Numbered from the stretch's first letter, positions 17,838 to 27,184 are shown. The stretch is DNA of 64,000 nt from Devosia sp. A16 (GCF_001402915.1 NZ_CP012945.1:124001-188000); one strand, 5' to 3'. Program-made: numbers and translations. The notes: generated by a model not told the origin, from the letters alone.

Positions 17838-19793
17838 TCAGAACGCGTACACGGTCAACTGCGGGCCGCTGCGGCCGATGGCATAGATATCGTTGACGCT
17901 CGCGCCGGAGCGCTGCAGTTCGGCCACCATCTTGCCGCTGCCACCCAGCACGCGTTGCAAGATCTGCACCTTCTTGCTGGACGTCACGGCCTGCACCACT
18001 TTGCCTTTGAGGTCGGCGCAAAGGCGAACCTTGACCACCTTCACCGCCTTGACGTTGGCCAACACGGCGCGGTTCAGCTGCATCTGCTTGACCTGCGAGA
18101 TGACCTGCTTGGCGTCCTGTGCATTGCAGGCACGGTTCATACCGAACCCACCACCGCCGCCGCCGGCCACGATAACTCGACCGCCGGGGCCACCAGGGCC
18201 TCCCGGACCACCAGGACCACCCGGGCCACCAGGGCCGCCGGGACCACCAGGGCCGCCAGGACCGCCCAGGTCGATATTGACGTCGCCGATGTTGATCAGG
18301 TTGCTGAGATCGAGATCGGACAGCACGCCGCCCAGATCCAGGTCGAGGTCGGACAAGAGTCCGCTGAGGTCGGTGTCCGTCAGAACGTCTGTCAGCGCCA
18401 GCCCGTCGAGCAGGCCGATATCGCCGATATCACCAAGGTCGAGCAGACCGACGTCGCCGATGTCGCCGAGATCGAGCAGGCCCAGATCACCCAGGTCCAG
18501 CACGTCGGTGACCCCGTTCAGCACGCCGCCATCAGCCAGATCCAACCCGAGGCTGCTGAGATCGAGCCCCTGCAGCAGGGGGTCGACATCGAGCAGGTTG
18601 AGGCCGTTGAGCAGCCCATCCTCGCCATTGAGGATCCCGTCGCCAAGATTGAGCCCGCCGAGCAGGCCGTCTTCACTGTTGAGAATGCCGTCGCCCAGGA
18701 CGCCACCGACGTCCAGGCCACCGAGCAGCCCGTCTTCGCCGTTGAGGACGCCGCCGACGTCCAGGCCACCGAGCAGCCCGTCTTCGCCGTTGAGGACGCC
18801 GCCCAGATTGTTGAGCACGCCGTCGCCCACGTCGACTCCACCGAGCAGACCATCCTCACCGTTGAGGATGCCGCCGACGTCAAGCCCATCGAGCAGACCG
18901 GTATACCCGCCGAGCAGGTTAAGGTCACCCAACAATCCATCCTCGCCATTTAGGACGCCATCGCCGAGGAGGTTGTTCAGCGCGCCCTCGTCGCCGCCGA
19001 GATTGAGTCCATTGAGCAGCCCATCGCCAACGTCCACGCCACCGAGCAGACCGCCTTCGCCATTGAGGACGCCACCCAGGTCGAGATCGTTGAGCAGCCC
19101 ATCGCCGACATCGAGGCCCAGGTCGTTGAGCAGGCCGTCACCGGCGTCGACGCCGCCGACCAGGTCATTCAGCAGACCGTCTTCGCCGCCCAGGTTAAGG
19201 TCGTTCAGCAGACCGTCGCCGACGTCGAGGCCGCCCACCACGTCATTCAGCAGGCCGCCCTCGCCGCCGAGGTCGAGGTCGTTCAGCAGACCGTCGCCGA
19301 CATCGAGGCCGCCCACCACGTCGTTGAGCAGCCCGTCTTCGCCACCAAGATTGAGGTCGTTGAGCAGGCCGTCACCACCGACAACGTTGTCGAGGAGGCC
19401 ATCCCCGTCGCCGCCGAGCAGGCCGCCAAGCAGCCCGTCGCCACCGCCATCACCCCCATCGCCACCGCCACCGAGCAGCCCGCCGAGCAGTCCGTCGCTG
19501 TCGCTGTCACCGAGGTTTACGCCGAGGCTGGTGCCTTCGTCGGCGCCAAGTCCGACATTGACCAGCGAGTCGTTGCCGGCATCGCCGCTGTCGACGTCAA
19601 GCACACCGCCCAGCACCGAGTCGCCGTCACCGCCGCCCAGTACGCTGCCAAGAACCGAGCCGCCACCGTCACCACCGTCGCTGTCGCCACCACCAAGAAT
19701 ACCGCCCAGCAGTCCGGCTGCGGTAGCAGGCACGATGCTGGTACTTGCCATCAGCAGCACTGCTGCGAGCACTGTTATTTTTCTGGATTGCAT
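17838..19793 (-). CDS. Secreted Asp/Gly/Leu-repeat protein with collagen-like tract and C-terminal module
   Basis: A 651-residue protein I cannot name. A signal peptide (about 1-24, ending PATAA) starts at ATG 19793. Residues about 25-500 are degenerate repeats of 10-13 residues around (G/E)DGLLN(D/G)L(N/D)LGG, rich in Asp, Gly and Leu with no Lys, Arg or Cys. At about 508-537 come eight or more GGP triplets in a row. The last ~105 residues are different in make-up: basic, with Cys about 36 apart (NRACN and VRLCAD), ending QLTVYAF. This tail resembles that of the next gene. The acidic repeats suggest an extended or calcium-binding surface or matrix protein, but that is inference. A Pho-box-like dyad lies 47 bases upstream. 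Confidence 0.75.
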   Translation of the reverse strand: MQSRKITVLAAVLLMASTSIVPATAAGLLGGILGGGDSDGGDGGGSVLGSVLGGGDGDSVLGGVLDVDSGDAGNDSLVNVGLGADEGTSLGVNLGDSDSDGLLGGLLGGGGDGGDGGGDGLLGGLLGGDGDGLLDNVVGGDGLLNDLNLGGEDGLLNDVVGGLDVGDGLLNDLDLGGEGGLLNDVVGGLDVGDGLLNDLNLGGEDGLLNDLVGGVDAGDGLLNDLGLDVGDGLLNDLDLGGVLNGEGGLLGGVDVGDGLLNGLNLGGDEGALNNLLGDGVLNGEDGLLGDLNLLGGYTGLLDGLDVGGILNGEDGLLGGVDVGDGVLNNLGGVLNGEDGLLGGLDVGGVLNGEDGLLGGLDVGGVLGDGILNSEDGLLGGLNLGDGILNGEDGLLNGLNLLDVDPLLQGLDLSSLGLDLADGGVLNGVTDVLDLGDLGLLDLGDIGDVGLLDLGDIGDIGLLDGLALTDVLTDTDLSGLLSDLDLDLGGVLSDLDLSNLINIGDVNIDLGGPGGPGGPGGPGGPGGPGGPGGPGGPGGRVIVAGGGGGGFGMNRACNAQDAKQVISQVKQMQLNRAVLANVKAVKVVKVRLCADLKGKVVQAVTSSKKVQILQRVLGGSGKMVAELQRSGASVNDIYAIGRSGPQLTVYAF

Positions 19794-19830
19794 CACGCTT
19801 CTCCTCTGCGAAACATGATGCGATGTTGCG

Positions 19831-19857
19831 CCCCGCAAGCTGACAGGACGCTGTCAG
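19831..19857 (-). promoter_or_regulatory. Pho-box-like dyad shared with the 20044 gene
   Basis: On the minus strand the site reads CTGACAG-CGTC-CTGTCAG followed by CTTGCGGGG. Two 7-base units are spaced by 4 bases, the spacing of PhoB half-sites (CTGTCAT-N4-CTGTCAT). It is 38-64 bases upstream of the start codon at 19793. Nearly the same element occurs at 21272-21300. Confidence 0.5.
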
Positions 19858-19985
19858 TTACTGTCGGTTGCTTTTCATGAGCGACGATCTGGTTATCGAC
19901 ACCTTGTGGATATGTGGAACAATGCCACCAAATACCAGAATATACTTACATGCAACTCATTCGCGGCTTAGCGCCACTGCAACCC

Positions 19986-20016
19986 AAAAAAAGGCGCGAC
20001 CGCTGCCGGCCGCGCC
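19986..20016 (-). terminator. Intrinsic terminator of the 20044 gene
   Basis: GGCGCGACCG pairs with CGGCCGCGCC (one mismatch) around CTGC. Read on the minus strand it is followed by a run of seven T residues, just past the stop codon at 20044. Confidence 0.8.
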
Positions 20017-20043
20017 CTCTGCTTTGGAAAACCGGGTCTTACT

Positions 20044-20865
20044 TCAGTAGACGTACACCACCAGTTGGCCGCCCTTGCGCTGCACGGCCACCACGTCACC
20101 TGCATCATAGCGGGTACGGCCCAGTGAAGCAGTGATCAGCGCATCGGACATCACCGCCCGACGCAGCAGGTTGATCTTCTGGCTCTTGGCGAGCAGCGCC
20201 GCGACCTGCTTCTTGGCAGCCGGACAGAGCTTGATCGGCACGACCTGGACATTGGCCGCGCGCATCCAGGCCTTGATCTCGGCGCCGCTGATCTTGCCCG
20301 CCGCCGCCACCTGCAGCAGTTGCCTGGTATTGTTGACAGTGCAGTTGATCAGGAACGTGCCGCCGCCTCCGAGGCTGCCGACCAGCACCGGCCGGCCAGG
20401 ACCACCGGGTCCGCCCGGGCCACCGGGACCGTTCGGGCCGAGGATTCCCAAGTCGACTGTCAGATCGAGCCCAAGACCGGCCAGATCAAGCGTCACCGTC
20501 GTGCTACGCAACAGACCGGTGCTCGAGACATTTGCATTGACCAGCGGATTGTTGCCGCGACCCACAGCCGCGTTGAGAACATTGTTCCCACCGCCAATGT
20601 CGAGGTTGACCAGCGCATCGTTGCCGCTGTCATTCAAGGACAGCAGGCCGCCAACATTGGTGCCGCCGCCGCTCCCGCCGCCTCCGCCACTACCACCACC
20701 TGTGACGCCATCGACCACGCCACCGACCGTATCGGTTACGCCGCCGACCACACCGCCAACAGTTTCACCAAGTCCACCCAGCAAGCCGCCGGCGCGTACC
20801 GGGGCAGCACTGATTCCAGCGACGACTGCGAACACCGCCAAAGCCGCAAAAACGTTGCTTCTCAT
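20044..20865 (-). CDS. Secreted glycine-rich protein with short collagen-like tract and C-terminal module
   Basis: A 273-residue protein of unknown function. The ATG at 20865 has GGGAGAG eight bases upstream and begins a clear signal peptide (about 1-25, ending AAPVRA). Next comes a glycine-zipper-like section (GGLLGG, VGGVVGGVTDTVGG, VDGVTGGG), a serine/glycine linker, Asn-rich strands, and a GPNGPGGPGGPGG tract at about 140-157. The last ~105 residues match the tail of the 17838 protein in layout: Cys near INCTV, Cys at IKLCP about 39 residues later, and QLVVYVY at the end. The open frame runs upstream to 21105, but that stretch is Cys/Arg-rich and not protein-like. It has its own terminator. 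Confidence 0.78.
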   Translation of the reverse strand: MRSNVFAALAVFAVVAGISAAPVRAGGLLGGLGETVGGVVGGVTDTVGGVVDGVTGGGSGGGGGSGGGTNVGGLLSLNDSGNDALVNLDIGGGNNVLNAAVGRGNNPLVNANVSSTGLLRSTTVTLDLAGLGLDLTVDLGILGPNGPGGPGGPGGPGRPVLVGSLGGGGTFLINCTVNNTRQLLQVAAAGKISGAEIKAWMRAANVQVVPIKLCPAAKKQVAALLAKSQKINLLRRAVMSDALITASLGRTRYDAGDVVAVQRKGGQLVVYVY

Positions 20866-21040
20866 GACCACTCTCCCATACATCTGCCGTCCGTCGGCTG
20901 ATGAATATGTACGTATGAGATCGATGTAAAGTTGCGATCGTGAAGCTCTTCGACTTGTGATTGGTTGGCCAATATATTCCGCATCTTGATCAATTGCATC
21001 GGATACGCAGTGACACTTACAGCGAGAGTTTACGTATGCT

Positions 21041-21060
21041 TGTACGGTATAGCACGTACA
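21041..21060. promoter_or_regulatory. 20-base dyad in lower-GC region upstream of the 20044 gene
   Basis: TGTACG-N8-CGTACA is a perfect 6-base inverted repeat, the scale of a lux/tra-type operator. TACGTA also occurs at 20911-20916 and 21031-21036. The stretch 20880-21070 is visibly richer in A+T than its surroundings. The bound factor is unknown. Confidence 0.35.
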
Positions 21061-21271
21061 GAGGAGAAAATTTTCTTGAAGCTTGAGTCCAATGCGAAAT
21101 GTCACCGAGAGTTACAGGTGCAGCTACGCAACGTCACTTAGCTGGCTGCAGAGCCGATCGGCCTGCCGCAACCCCTGGCTTGCTGCAGACGCGACAAACC
21201 GCGAGGGATCGCAGGGCTCTTCGTTGATCTGCAAGGTCTTGGTAACAGGTGCGCCGGCCGCGCGAGGACGT

Positions 21272-21300
21272 CCCCGTACAAGCTGACAGTTCGCTGACAG
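21272..21300 (-). promoter_or_regulatory. Pho-box-like direct repeat upstream of the 20044 gene
   Basis: On the minus strand this reads CTGTCAG-CGAA-CTGTCAG followed by CTTGTACGGGG: two identical 7-base units with 4-base spacing, matching the PhoB half-site core CTGTCA in both halves. The flanking CTTG..CGGGG is also shared with 19831-19857. It is far from the start codon at 20865 (about 410 bases), so either the leader is long or another transcript starts here. Confidence 0.5.
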
Positions 21301-21473
21301 CCGTCGGCCAGTGATGAACAATTACTGGGCTGCCTGACCCCCGGCACCACGCTCCCCAGCCGCGACACCGAAATCAGCCGGATCTGAGGCACCTCCAAAT
21401 TAGTCGAATGCTTGGTTGCGTGCCCGCTACTCAGTGTCTTGTAGCGACCTAAGGGAAACTCCTTACATCGACG

Positions 21474-21506
21474 AAAAAAGAAGGCGCGGAGCCGAAGCTC
21501 CGCGCC
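21474..21506 (-). terminator. Orphan minus-strand intrinsic terminator
   Basis: GGCGCGGAGC and GCTCCGCGCC form a perfect 10-base stem around CGAA, which reads as a UUCG tetraloop in minus-strand RNA. It is followed on the minus strand by TTCTTTTTTCG. No recognisable minus-strand gene lies to its right before urtA on the plus strand, so it probably ends a small RNA or a missed short transcript. Confidence 0.7.
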
Positions 21507-21955
21507 CCACCGGCGTCAACAACGAGGGAGCGTCAGCCCTCGCCGCCTTGGCCGATATCCATGCGCCAACACCACGCGCTGGCGGCTTGGGTTCTTAACG
21601 ACAAACTGAGCGGATGGTTGCCGCGGTTTCGTCTCGATCGAGACAGCAATGCAAAGCCCCGCGCCGTTGCCGGCACGGGGCCCGAGGGTATGGTGCAAAC
21701 AACCTCTGCCGGAAGCGAACTCCCGGTGCCGAATTTTAGCAGCGCTGCAAAGGCCGGTCACCCCGCGTTCCGCAGGCGGTTTCGCTTGGTTCTTGAGCAC
21801 TCCCACCCGGTGCACAAATATTAATCAATCACTAAACACGCTGCTCAGAGAACTGGCACCGCGGCCTCGCGCCGCCCGGGCGGTTTCGCCCCGCGGAACC
21901 CACCCAGACAAACAGACCCCAGTAAACTCAGTGACTTGGCAGCATCCTTCGGCGC
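21507..21955. other. Long non-coding stretch upstream of urtA
   Basis: I see no convincing protein gene here. It holds a second hairpin (GCCCCGCGCC/GGCACGGGGC, 21655-21680) that also has a T-rich side on the minus strand, the repeated 13-mer GGTGCAAACAACC (21692-21704 and again at 21983-21995), and an A+T-rich patch at 21815-21840. Together with the terminator at 21474 it may encode one or two small RNAs, and it should hold upstream activator sites for the sigma-54 promoter at 21956. Confidence 0.4.
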
Positions 21956-21971
21956 TGGCACGGCGATTGCA
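21956..21971 (+). promoter_or_regulatory. Sigma-54 (-24/-12) promoter of urtA
   Basis: TGGCACG-N4-TTGCA matches the sigma-54 consensus exactly, with the GG and GC dinucleotides separated by ten bases as required. Transcription should start about 11 bases past the GC, leaving a leader of roughly 30 bases before urtA. Such a promoter implies NtrC-type nitrogen control. Confidence 0.75.
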
Positions 21972-22013
21972 GCTTCCTTCCCGGTGCAAACAACCAAACT
22001 GTCGGAGGTAAGT

Positions 22014-23339
22014 ATGACAGGTATTAGTCGCATGATGGCCGGTGTCGGTCTGGGGGTCGCGATGACTGCCGGGGCGCTGGCGCCCGTACTGACTGCAACC
22101 GCTGCGTATGCCCAGGACACCATCAAGGTGGGCGTACTCCACTCGCTGTCGGGGACCATGGCGATCTCGGAGACGACGCTCAAGGACACCATGCTCTTCC
22201 TCATCGATGAGCAGAACAAGAAGGGCGGCGTGCTGGGCAAGAAGCTCGAGGCCGTGGTGGTCGATCCGGCCTCGGACTGGCCGCTGTTCGCCGAGAAGGC
22301 CCGCGAGCTGATCGCCGTCAACGGCGTTGCCGCGGTGTTCGGCTGCTGGACGTCGTCGTCGCGCAAGTCGGTGCTGCCGGTCTTCAAGGAGCTGAACTCG
22401 ATCCTCTTCTACCCCGTGCAGTACGAGGGCGAGGAATCCGAGAAGAACGTGATTTACACCGGCGCGGCGCCGAACCAGCAGGCCATTCCCGCCGTCGACT
22501 ACCTGATGAGCGAAGAAGGCGGTTCGGTGAAGCGCTGGGTGCTCGAAGCGACCGACTACGTCTACCCGCGCACCACCAACAAGATCCTTGAGCAATATCT
22601 CAAGGACAAGGGCGTCGCGCCCGAAGACATCAAGATCAACTATACTCCGTTTGGCTTCTCCGACTGGCAGACCGAAGTCGCGGCCATCAAGGAATTCGGC
22701 TCGGCCGGCAAGAAGACGGCAGTCGTCTCGACCATCAACGGCGACGCCAACGTGCCGTTCTACAAGGAGCTCGCCAACCAGGGCGTCAGCGCCGAGGACA
22801 TCCCGGTGGTCGCCTTCTCGGTCGGTGAAGAAGAACTCGCCGGCATGGACACCTCGGCGCTGGTCGGGCACCTCGCCGCCTGGAACTACTTCCAGTCCGT
22901 CGACACCCCCGCCAATGCCGAGTTCATCAAGAACTGGCATGCCTTCATTGGCAACGACAAGCGCACCACCAACGATCCGATGGAAGCGGCCTATCTGGGC
23001 TTCAACCTCTGGGTCCAGGCGGTCGAGAAGGCCGGCACCACAGACACCGACGCGGTGCTCAAGGCCATTGTCGGGCTCGAAGTGCCCAATCTCACCGGCG
23101 GCACGGCGAAAGTCCTGCCCAACCACCACCTGACCAAGCCGGTGCTGATCGGCGAGATCCAGGCCGACGGCCAGTTCGAGACGGTCTGGCAGACCGACGG
23201 CGACGTGCCGGGCGACGCCTGGTCGGACGTGCTCCCCGAAGACAAGGGCATCGAGGCCGACTGGACCGATCCGCTGACCGGCTGCGGCCGCTTCAACACC
23301 GCGACCAATACCTGCGAAGCCGCCCCGGCGGCGATGTAG
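22014..23339 (+). CDS. urtA: Urea ABC transporter, periplasmic urea-binding protein UrtA
   Basis: A 441-residue binding protein of the branched-chain amino-acid/urea type. A signal peptide covers about residues 1-33 (ATAAYAQD cleavage region). The mature part begins IKVGVLHSLSGTMA, the usual start of UrtA, and FGCWTSSSRKSVLPV and LFYPVQYEGEE are characteristic of the urea subgroup. The start at 22014 has GGAGG ten bases upstream. It is the first gene of urtABCDE, behind a sigma-54 promoter, and it delivers urea to UrtBC. Confidence 0.95.
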   Translation: MTGISRMMAGVGLGVAMTAGALAPVLTATAAYAQDTIKVGVLHSLSGTMAISETTLKDTMLFLIDEQNKKGGVLGKKLEAVVVDPASDWPLFAEKARELIAVNGVAAVFGCWTSSSRKSVLPVFKELNSILFYPVQYEGEESEKNVIYTGAAPNQQAIPAVDYLMSEEGGSVKRWVLEATDYVYPRTTNKILEQYLKDKGVAPEDIKINYTPFGFSDWQTEVAAIKEFGSAGKKTAVVSTINGDANVPFYKELANQGVSAEDIPVVAFSVGEEELAGMDTSALVGHLAAWNYFQSVDTPANAEFIKNWHAFIGNDKRTTNDPMEAAYLGFNLWVQAVEKAGTTDTDAVLKAIVGLEVPNLTGGTAKVLPNHHLTKPVLIGEIQADGQFETVWQTDGDVPGDAWSDVLPEDKGIEADWTDPLTGCGRFNTATNTCEAAPAAM

Positions 23340-23410
23340 GACACAACTCCCGGCGACGGCGGCAGCCGCCGTCGCCGACCTCTCTTGTCTCCCGCGATAG
23401 AGCGACCACG

Positions 23411-25024
23411 ATGGCCACCCGAATTCTCACTCTAATTGCCTTCCTGCTCGCTGTGGCTTTCGCCCCCCTGCCCGCCGCGGCGCAGGATGATCTTGCCGCG
23501 CAGATCAACGCGCTCGGTCCCGGCAGCTTCGCCGATCGTAACAAGGCCATGGATGTCCTCGTCGCCACCGGCGACGAGCGTGTGCCGCCGGTGCTGCAGG
23601 CGCTGAGCGACGGCAACCTTTACGTCCGCGCTTCCGACGGCAAAGTGGTGATCGCCAGCAAGGCTGGCGGCGAACTGGCGCTGACCGATCCGGTCGATGG
23701 CACGGATCTGGGCACGCTGCCGAGCAGCGAGCTCGAAAAGATCAAGACCAACAACGGGCTCCGCGGCAAGATTCGCACTGCCATCGGCAAGCTGACACTG
23801 CTGAGCCCGGATCAGCCGGTGCGCCTCGCCGCGGCGCAAAGCGTCCTCAAGAATGCCGATCCTGCGATGCTCGAGTTGCTCGACCAGGCCATCGCCGCCG
23901 AGACCGACGCCGGCATCAAGTCCACCATGGAACTGGCCCGCTCGGTGATCGTGCTGAAGACCGATGCTTCGGTGGAAGACAAGCGCGCCGCGATCGACCT
24001 GGTCGTCGCCCAGAACAACCGCGCCGCCCAGACGGTGCTGCGCAATACCCTCGATACCGCGCCCGACGAGCTGAAGCCTGCCATCGCCGCCGGCATCGAT
24101 TCGATCGGACGGACGCTCGCGGTCTGGGATGTCGGGCAGAACCTGCTCTACGGCATCTCGCTGAGCTCGGTCCTGCTGCTCGCCGCCATCGGCCTCGCCA
24201 TCACCTTCGGGGTGATGGGCGTCATCAACATGGCGCATGGCGAGATGGTGATGCTGGGCGCCTACACTACCTATGTCACCCAGCTGGTGATCCAGTCGGT
24301 GGCGCCGGGGCTGATGGACTATTCCCTCGCCTTCGCGGTGCCCGCCGCCTTCCTCATCACCGCCTTGATCGGCATCGGCATCGAGCGCGGCATCATCCGC
24401 TGGCTCTATGGACGCCCCCTCGAAACCCTGCTGGCCACCTGGGGCCTGTCGCTGGTGCTGCAGCAACTGGTGCGCACCATTTTCGGGCCCACCAACAAGC
24501 TGGTGCAGCCGCCGACCTGGATGAGCGGCACATTCGAACTGTGGAATCTCAGCTTCACCTGGAACCGGCTGTGGATCATCGTCTTCGCCATCGCCGTCTT
24601 CGTCGCCCTGCAGATCATCCTCAACCGCACGCCGCTCGGCCTGCAGATGCGCGCCGTGACGCAGAACCGGCGCATGGCCTCCGCCATGGGCATCCGCACC
24701 CCGTTCGTCGATGCCATGACCTTCGGGCTCGGCTCAGGCATCGCCGGGATGGCCGGCGTGGCGCTGAGTCAGATCGACAACGTCTCGCCCAATCTCGGCC
24801 AAGGCTACATCATCGACAGCTTCATGGTGGTGGTGTTCGGCGGCGTGGGGAACCTTTGGGGCACGCTGATCGGCGCGGTATCGCTGGGCGTCGCCAATAA
24901 GTTCCTCGAGCCCTATGCCGGAGCGGTGCTGGCCAAGATCGCCATCCTGATCCTCATCATCCTGTTCATCCAGCGGCGCCCACGCGGGCTGTTCGCCCTC
25001 AAGGGCCGGGCGGTGGAGTCGTGA
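23411..25024 (+). CDS. urtB: Urea ABC transporter permease UrtB
   Basis: A 537-residue inner-membrane permease. It has a signal peptide (about 1-24, PAAAAQ), then an N-terminal helical HEAT-like soluble part in the periplasm (about 25-235), and then a LivH-type permease domain (about 240-537) with motifs GVMGVINMAHGEMVMLGAYT and VVVFGGVGNLWGTLIG. The long N-terminal part is normal for UrtB and separates it from plain LivH. It forms a heterodimer with UrtC. Confidence 0.94.
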   Translation: MATRILTLIAFLLAVAFAPLPAAAQDDLAAQINALGPGSFADRNKAMDVLVATGDERVPPVLQALSDGNLYVRASDGKVVIASKAGGELALTDPVDGTDLGTLPSSELEKIKTNNGLRGKIRTAIGKLTLLSPDQPVRLAAAQSVLKNADPAMLELLDQAIAAETDAGIKSTMELARSVIVLKTDASVEDKRAAIDLVVAQNNRAAQTVLRNTLDTAPDELKPAIAAGIDSIGRTLAVWDVGQNLLYGISLSSVLLLAAIGLAITFGVMGVINMAHGEMVMLGAYTTYVTQLVIQSVAPGLMDYSLAFAVPAAFLITALIGIGIERGIIRWLYGRPLETLLATWGLSLVLQQLVRTIFGPTNKLVQPPTWMSGTFELWNLSFTWNRLWIIVFAIAVFVALQIILNRTPLGLQMRAVTQNRRMASAMGIRTPFVDAMTFGLGSGIAGMAGVALSQIDNVSPNLGQGYIIDSFMVVVFGGVGNLWGTLIGAVSLGVANKFLEPYAGAVLAKIAILILIILFIQRRPRGLFALKGRAVES

Positions 25025-25040
25025 GTATCGCGTGCGCGTC

Positions 25041-25174
25041 AAAGGCCCCCTCACCCGGCCTTCGGCCGACCTCTCCCCCAGAGGGAGAGGTGGCGATGCG
25101 GCACGATCTCGCCTCCCCACCACCTCTCCCTGGGGGGAGAGGTCGGCGCGCAGCGCCGGGTGAGGGGGCCTTTC
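25041..25174. repeat. Palindromic repeat between urtB and urtC
   Basis: AAAGGCCCCCTCACCCGGC and GCCGGGTGAGGGGGCCTTT form outer arms; CGACCTCTCCC and GGGAGAGGTCG form inner arms. This is the same subtype as 6482-6596. It fills most of the 169-base gap in the middle of the urt operon and could form a very stable RNA structure. Confidence 0.85.
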
Positions 25175-25193
25175 TTCTGACGGGAGCAATCAA

Positions 25194-26365
25194 TTGATCA
25201 CCCAACTCCTGTTCCGCGCCCTCGACAGAAAGGCCATCTGGCTGGTTGTCGCGCTGGTCGTCATCGCCATCGCCATTCCGGTCGCCAATCTTGCGATCCC
25301 GGAAGGCAACCCGCTGCATCTGCCCAACTACATGGTGCCGCTGCTCGGCAAGTACCTGAACTATGCACTGCTGGCGCTCGCCCTCGACCTGGTCTGGGGC
25401 TATTGCGGCATCCTCTCGCTGGGCCACGCCGCCTTCTTCGCGCTCGGCGCCTATGCCATGGGCATGTACCTGATGCGCCAGATCGGAGCCCGCGGCGTCT
25501 ATGCCAATCCGGTGCTGCCCGACTTCATGGTGTTCCTCAACTACAAGGAGCTGCCCTGGTTCTGGAACGGCTTCGACCTCTGGTGGTTCGCCTTCCTGAT
25601 GGTGCTGTTCGTGCCGGGGCTCCTCGCCTTCGCCTTCGGCTGGTTCGCCTTCAGAAGTCGCGTCACCGGCGTCTATCTCTCGATCATCACCCAGGCGATG
25701 ACCTATGCCCTGCTGCTCGCCTTCTTCCGCAACGATCTCGGGCTCGGCGGCAATAACGGGCTGACCGACTTCAAGGACATTCTCGGCTTCAACGTGCAGG
25801 CCGCCACCACCCGCGCCGGGCTGTTCGCTGCATCGGCGCTGGCGCTGGCGTTCGCGGTGATCATCTGTTCGGCCATCGTCAATTCCAAACTCGGCAAGGT
25901 CATGGTCGCGGTGCGCGATGCCGAGAGCCGCACCCGCTTCCTCGGCTGGCGGCCTGAGAACGTCAAACTCTTCGCCTTCGTGGTGTCTGCGGTGCTGGCC
26001 GGCATCGCCGGGGCGCTCTACACCCCGCAGGTCGGTATCATCAACCCGGGCGAGTTCGACCCGGCCAACTCGATCGAAGCGGTGATCTGGGTCGCTGTCG
26101 GCGGCCGCGGCACGCTGATCGGCCCGATCATTGGCGCGGTGCTGGTCAATGCCGGCAAGTCGGTGTTTACCGGCGCCTTCCCCGATTTCTGGCTCTATTG
26201 CCTGGGCGGGCTGTTCATCTTCGTCACCCTGTTCATGCCCAGGGGCATTGTCGGGCTGTTCCAGAAGTGGCGTCCGCGCAAGGGCAAGGAAGCAAGCTCG
26301 GCCGCCGAGGCCGGAGAGGATCCCGCTACGCTGCCGCAACAGAAATCGATGCCGGAGCCCGCCGA

Positions 26366-26369
<4 letters not shown>
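25194..26369 (+). CDS. urtC: Urea ABC transporter permease UrtC
   Basis: A 391-residue LivM-type inner-membrane permease. Eight or more hydrophobic helices lie between residues 14 and 365, with the conserved GYCGILSLGHAAFFALGAY motif near 65 and RDAESRTRFLGW in the cytosolic loop that contacts the ATPases. The start is TTG 25194, with GGGAGC about nine bases upstream; no ATG gives a better start. The stop overlaps urtD (ATGA). The C-terminal tail (from about 360) is charged and Ala-rich. Confidence 0.92.
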
Positions 26370-27115
<746 letters not shown>

Positions 27116-27184
27116 TGCAATTTCACACACTCAGTCGGCTCAACGCATTGCCGACCCCTTCTGAGGGAGAAGGTGGCGGTAGCG

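Noticed and set aside
18500-19500. Possible CRISPR or minisatellite array
   Set aside because: The DNA repeats are degenerate, in frame and encode a regular peptide unit; there are no spacers of constant length and no cas genes.
17893-19818. Ser/Pro/Arg-rich open frame of 641 codons on the plus strand over the secreted repeat protein
   Set aside because: It mirrors the repeats of the minus-strand gene. The minus-strand frame has a signal peptide, upstream element and a paralogue, while this one has none.
20866-21105. Upstream extension of the 20044 protein to 21105
   Set aside because: The added 80 residues are Cys-rich and irregular, while ATG 20865 has a good ribosome site and starts a clean signal peptide.
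21516-21815. 99-codon minus-strand frame ending at the orphan terminator
   Set aside because: Arg-rich with no hydrophobic pattern, no ribosome site and no motif. A non-coding RNA explains the terminator better.
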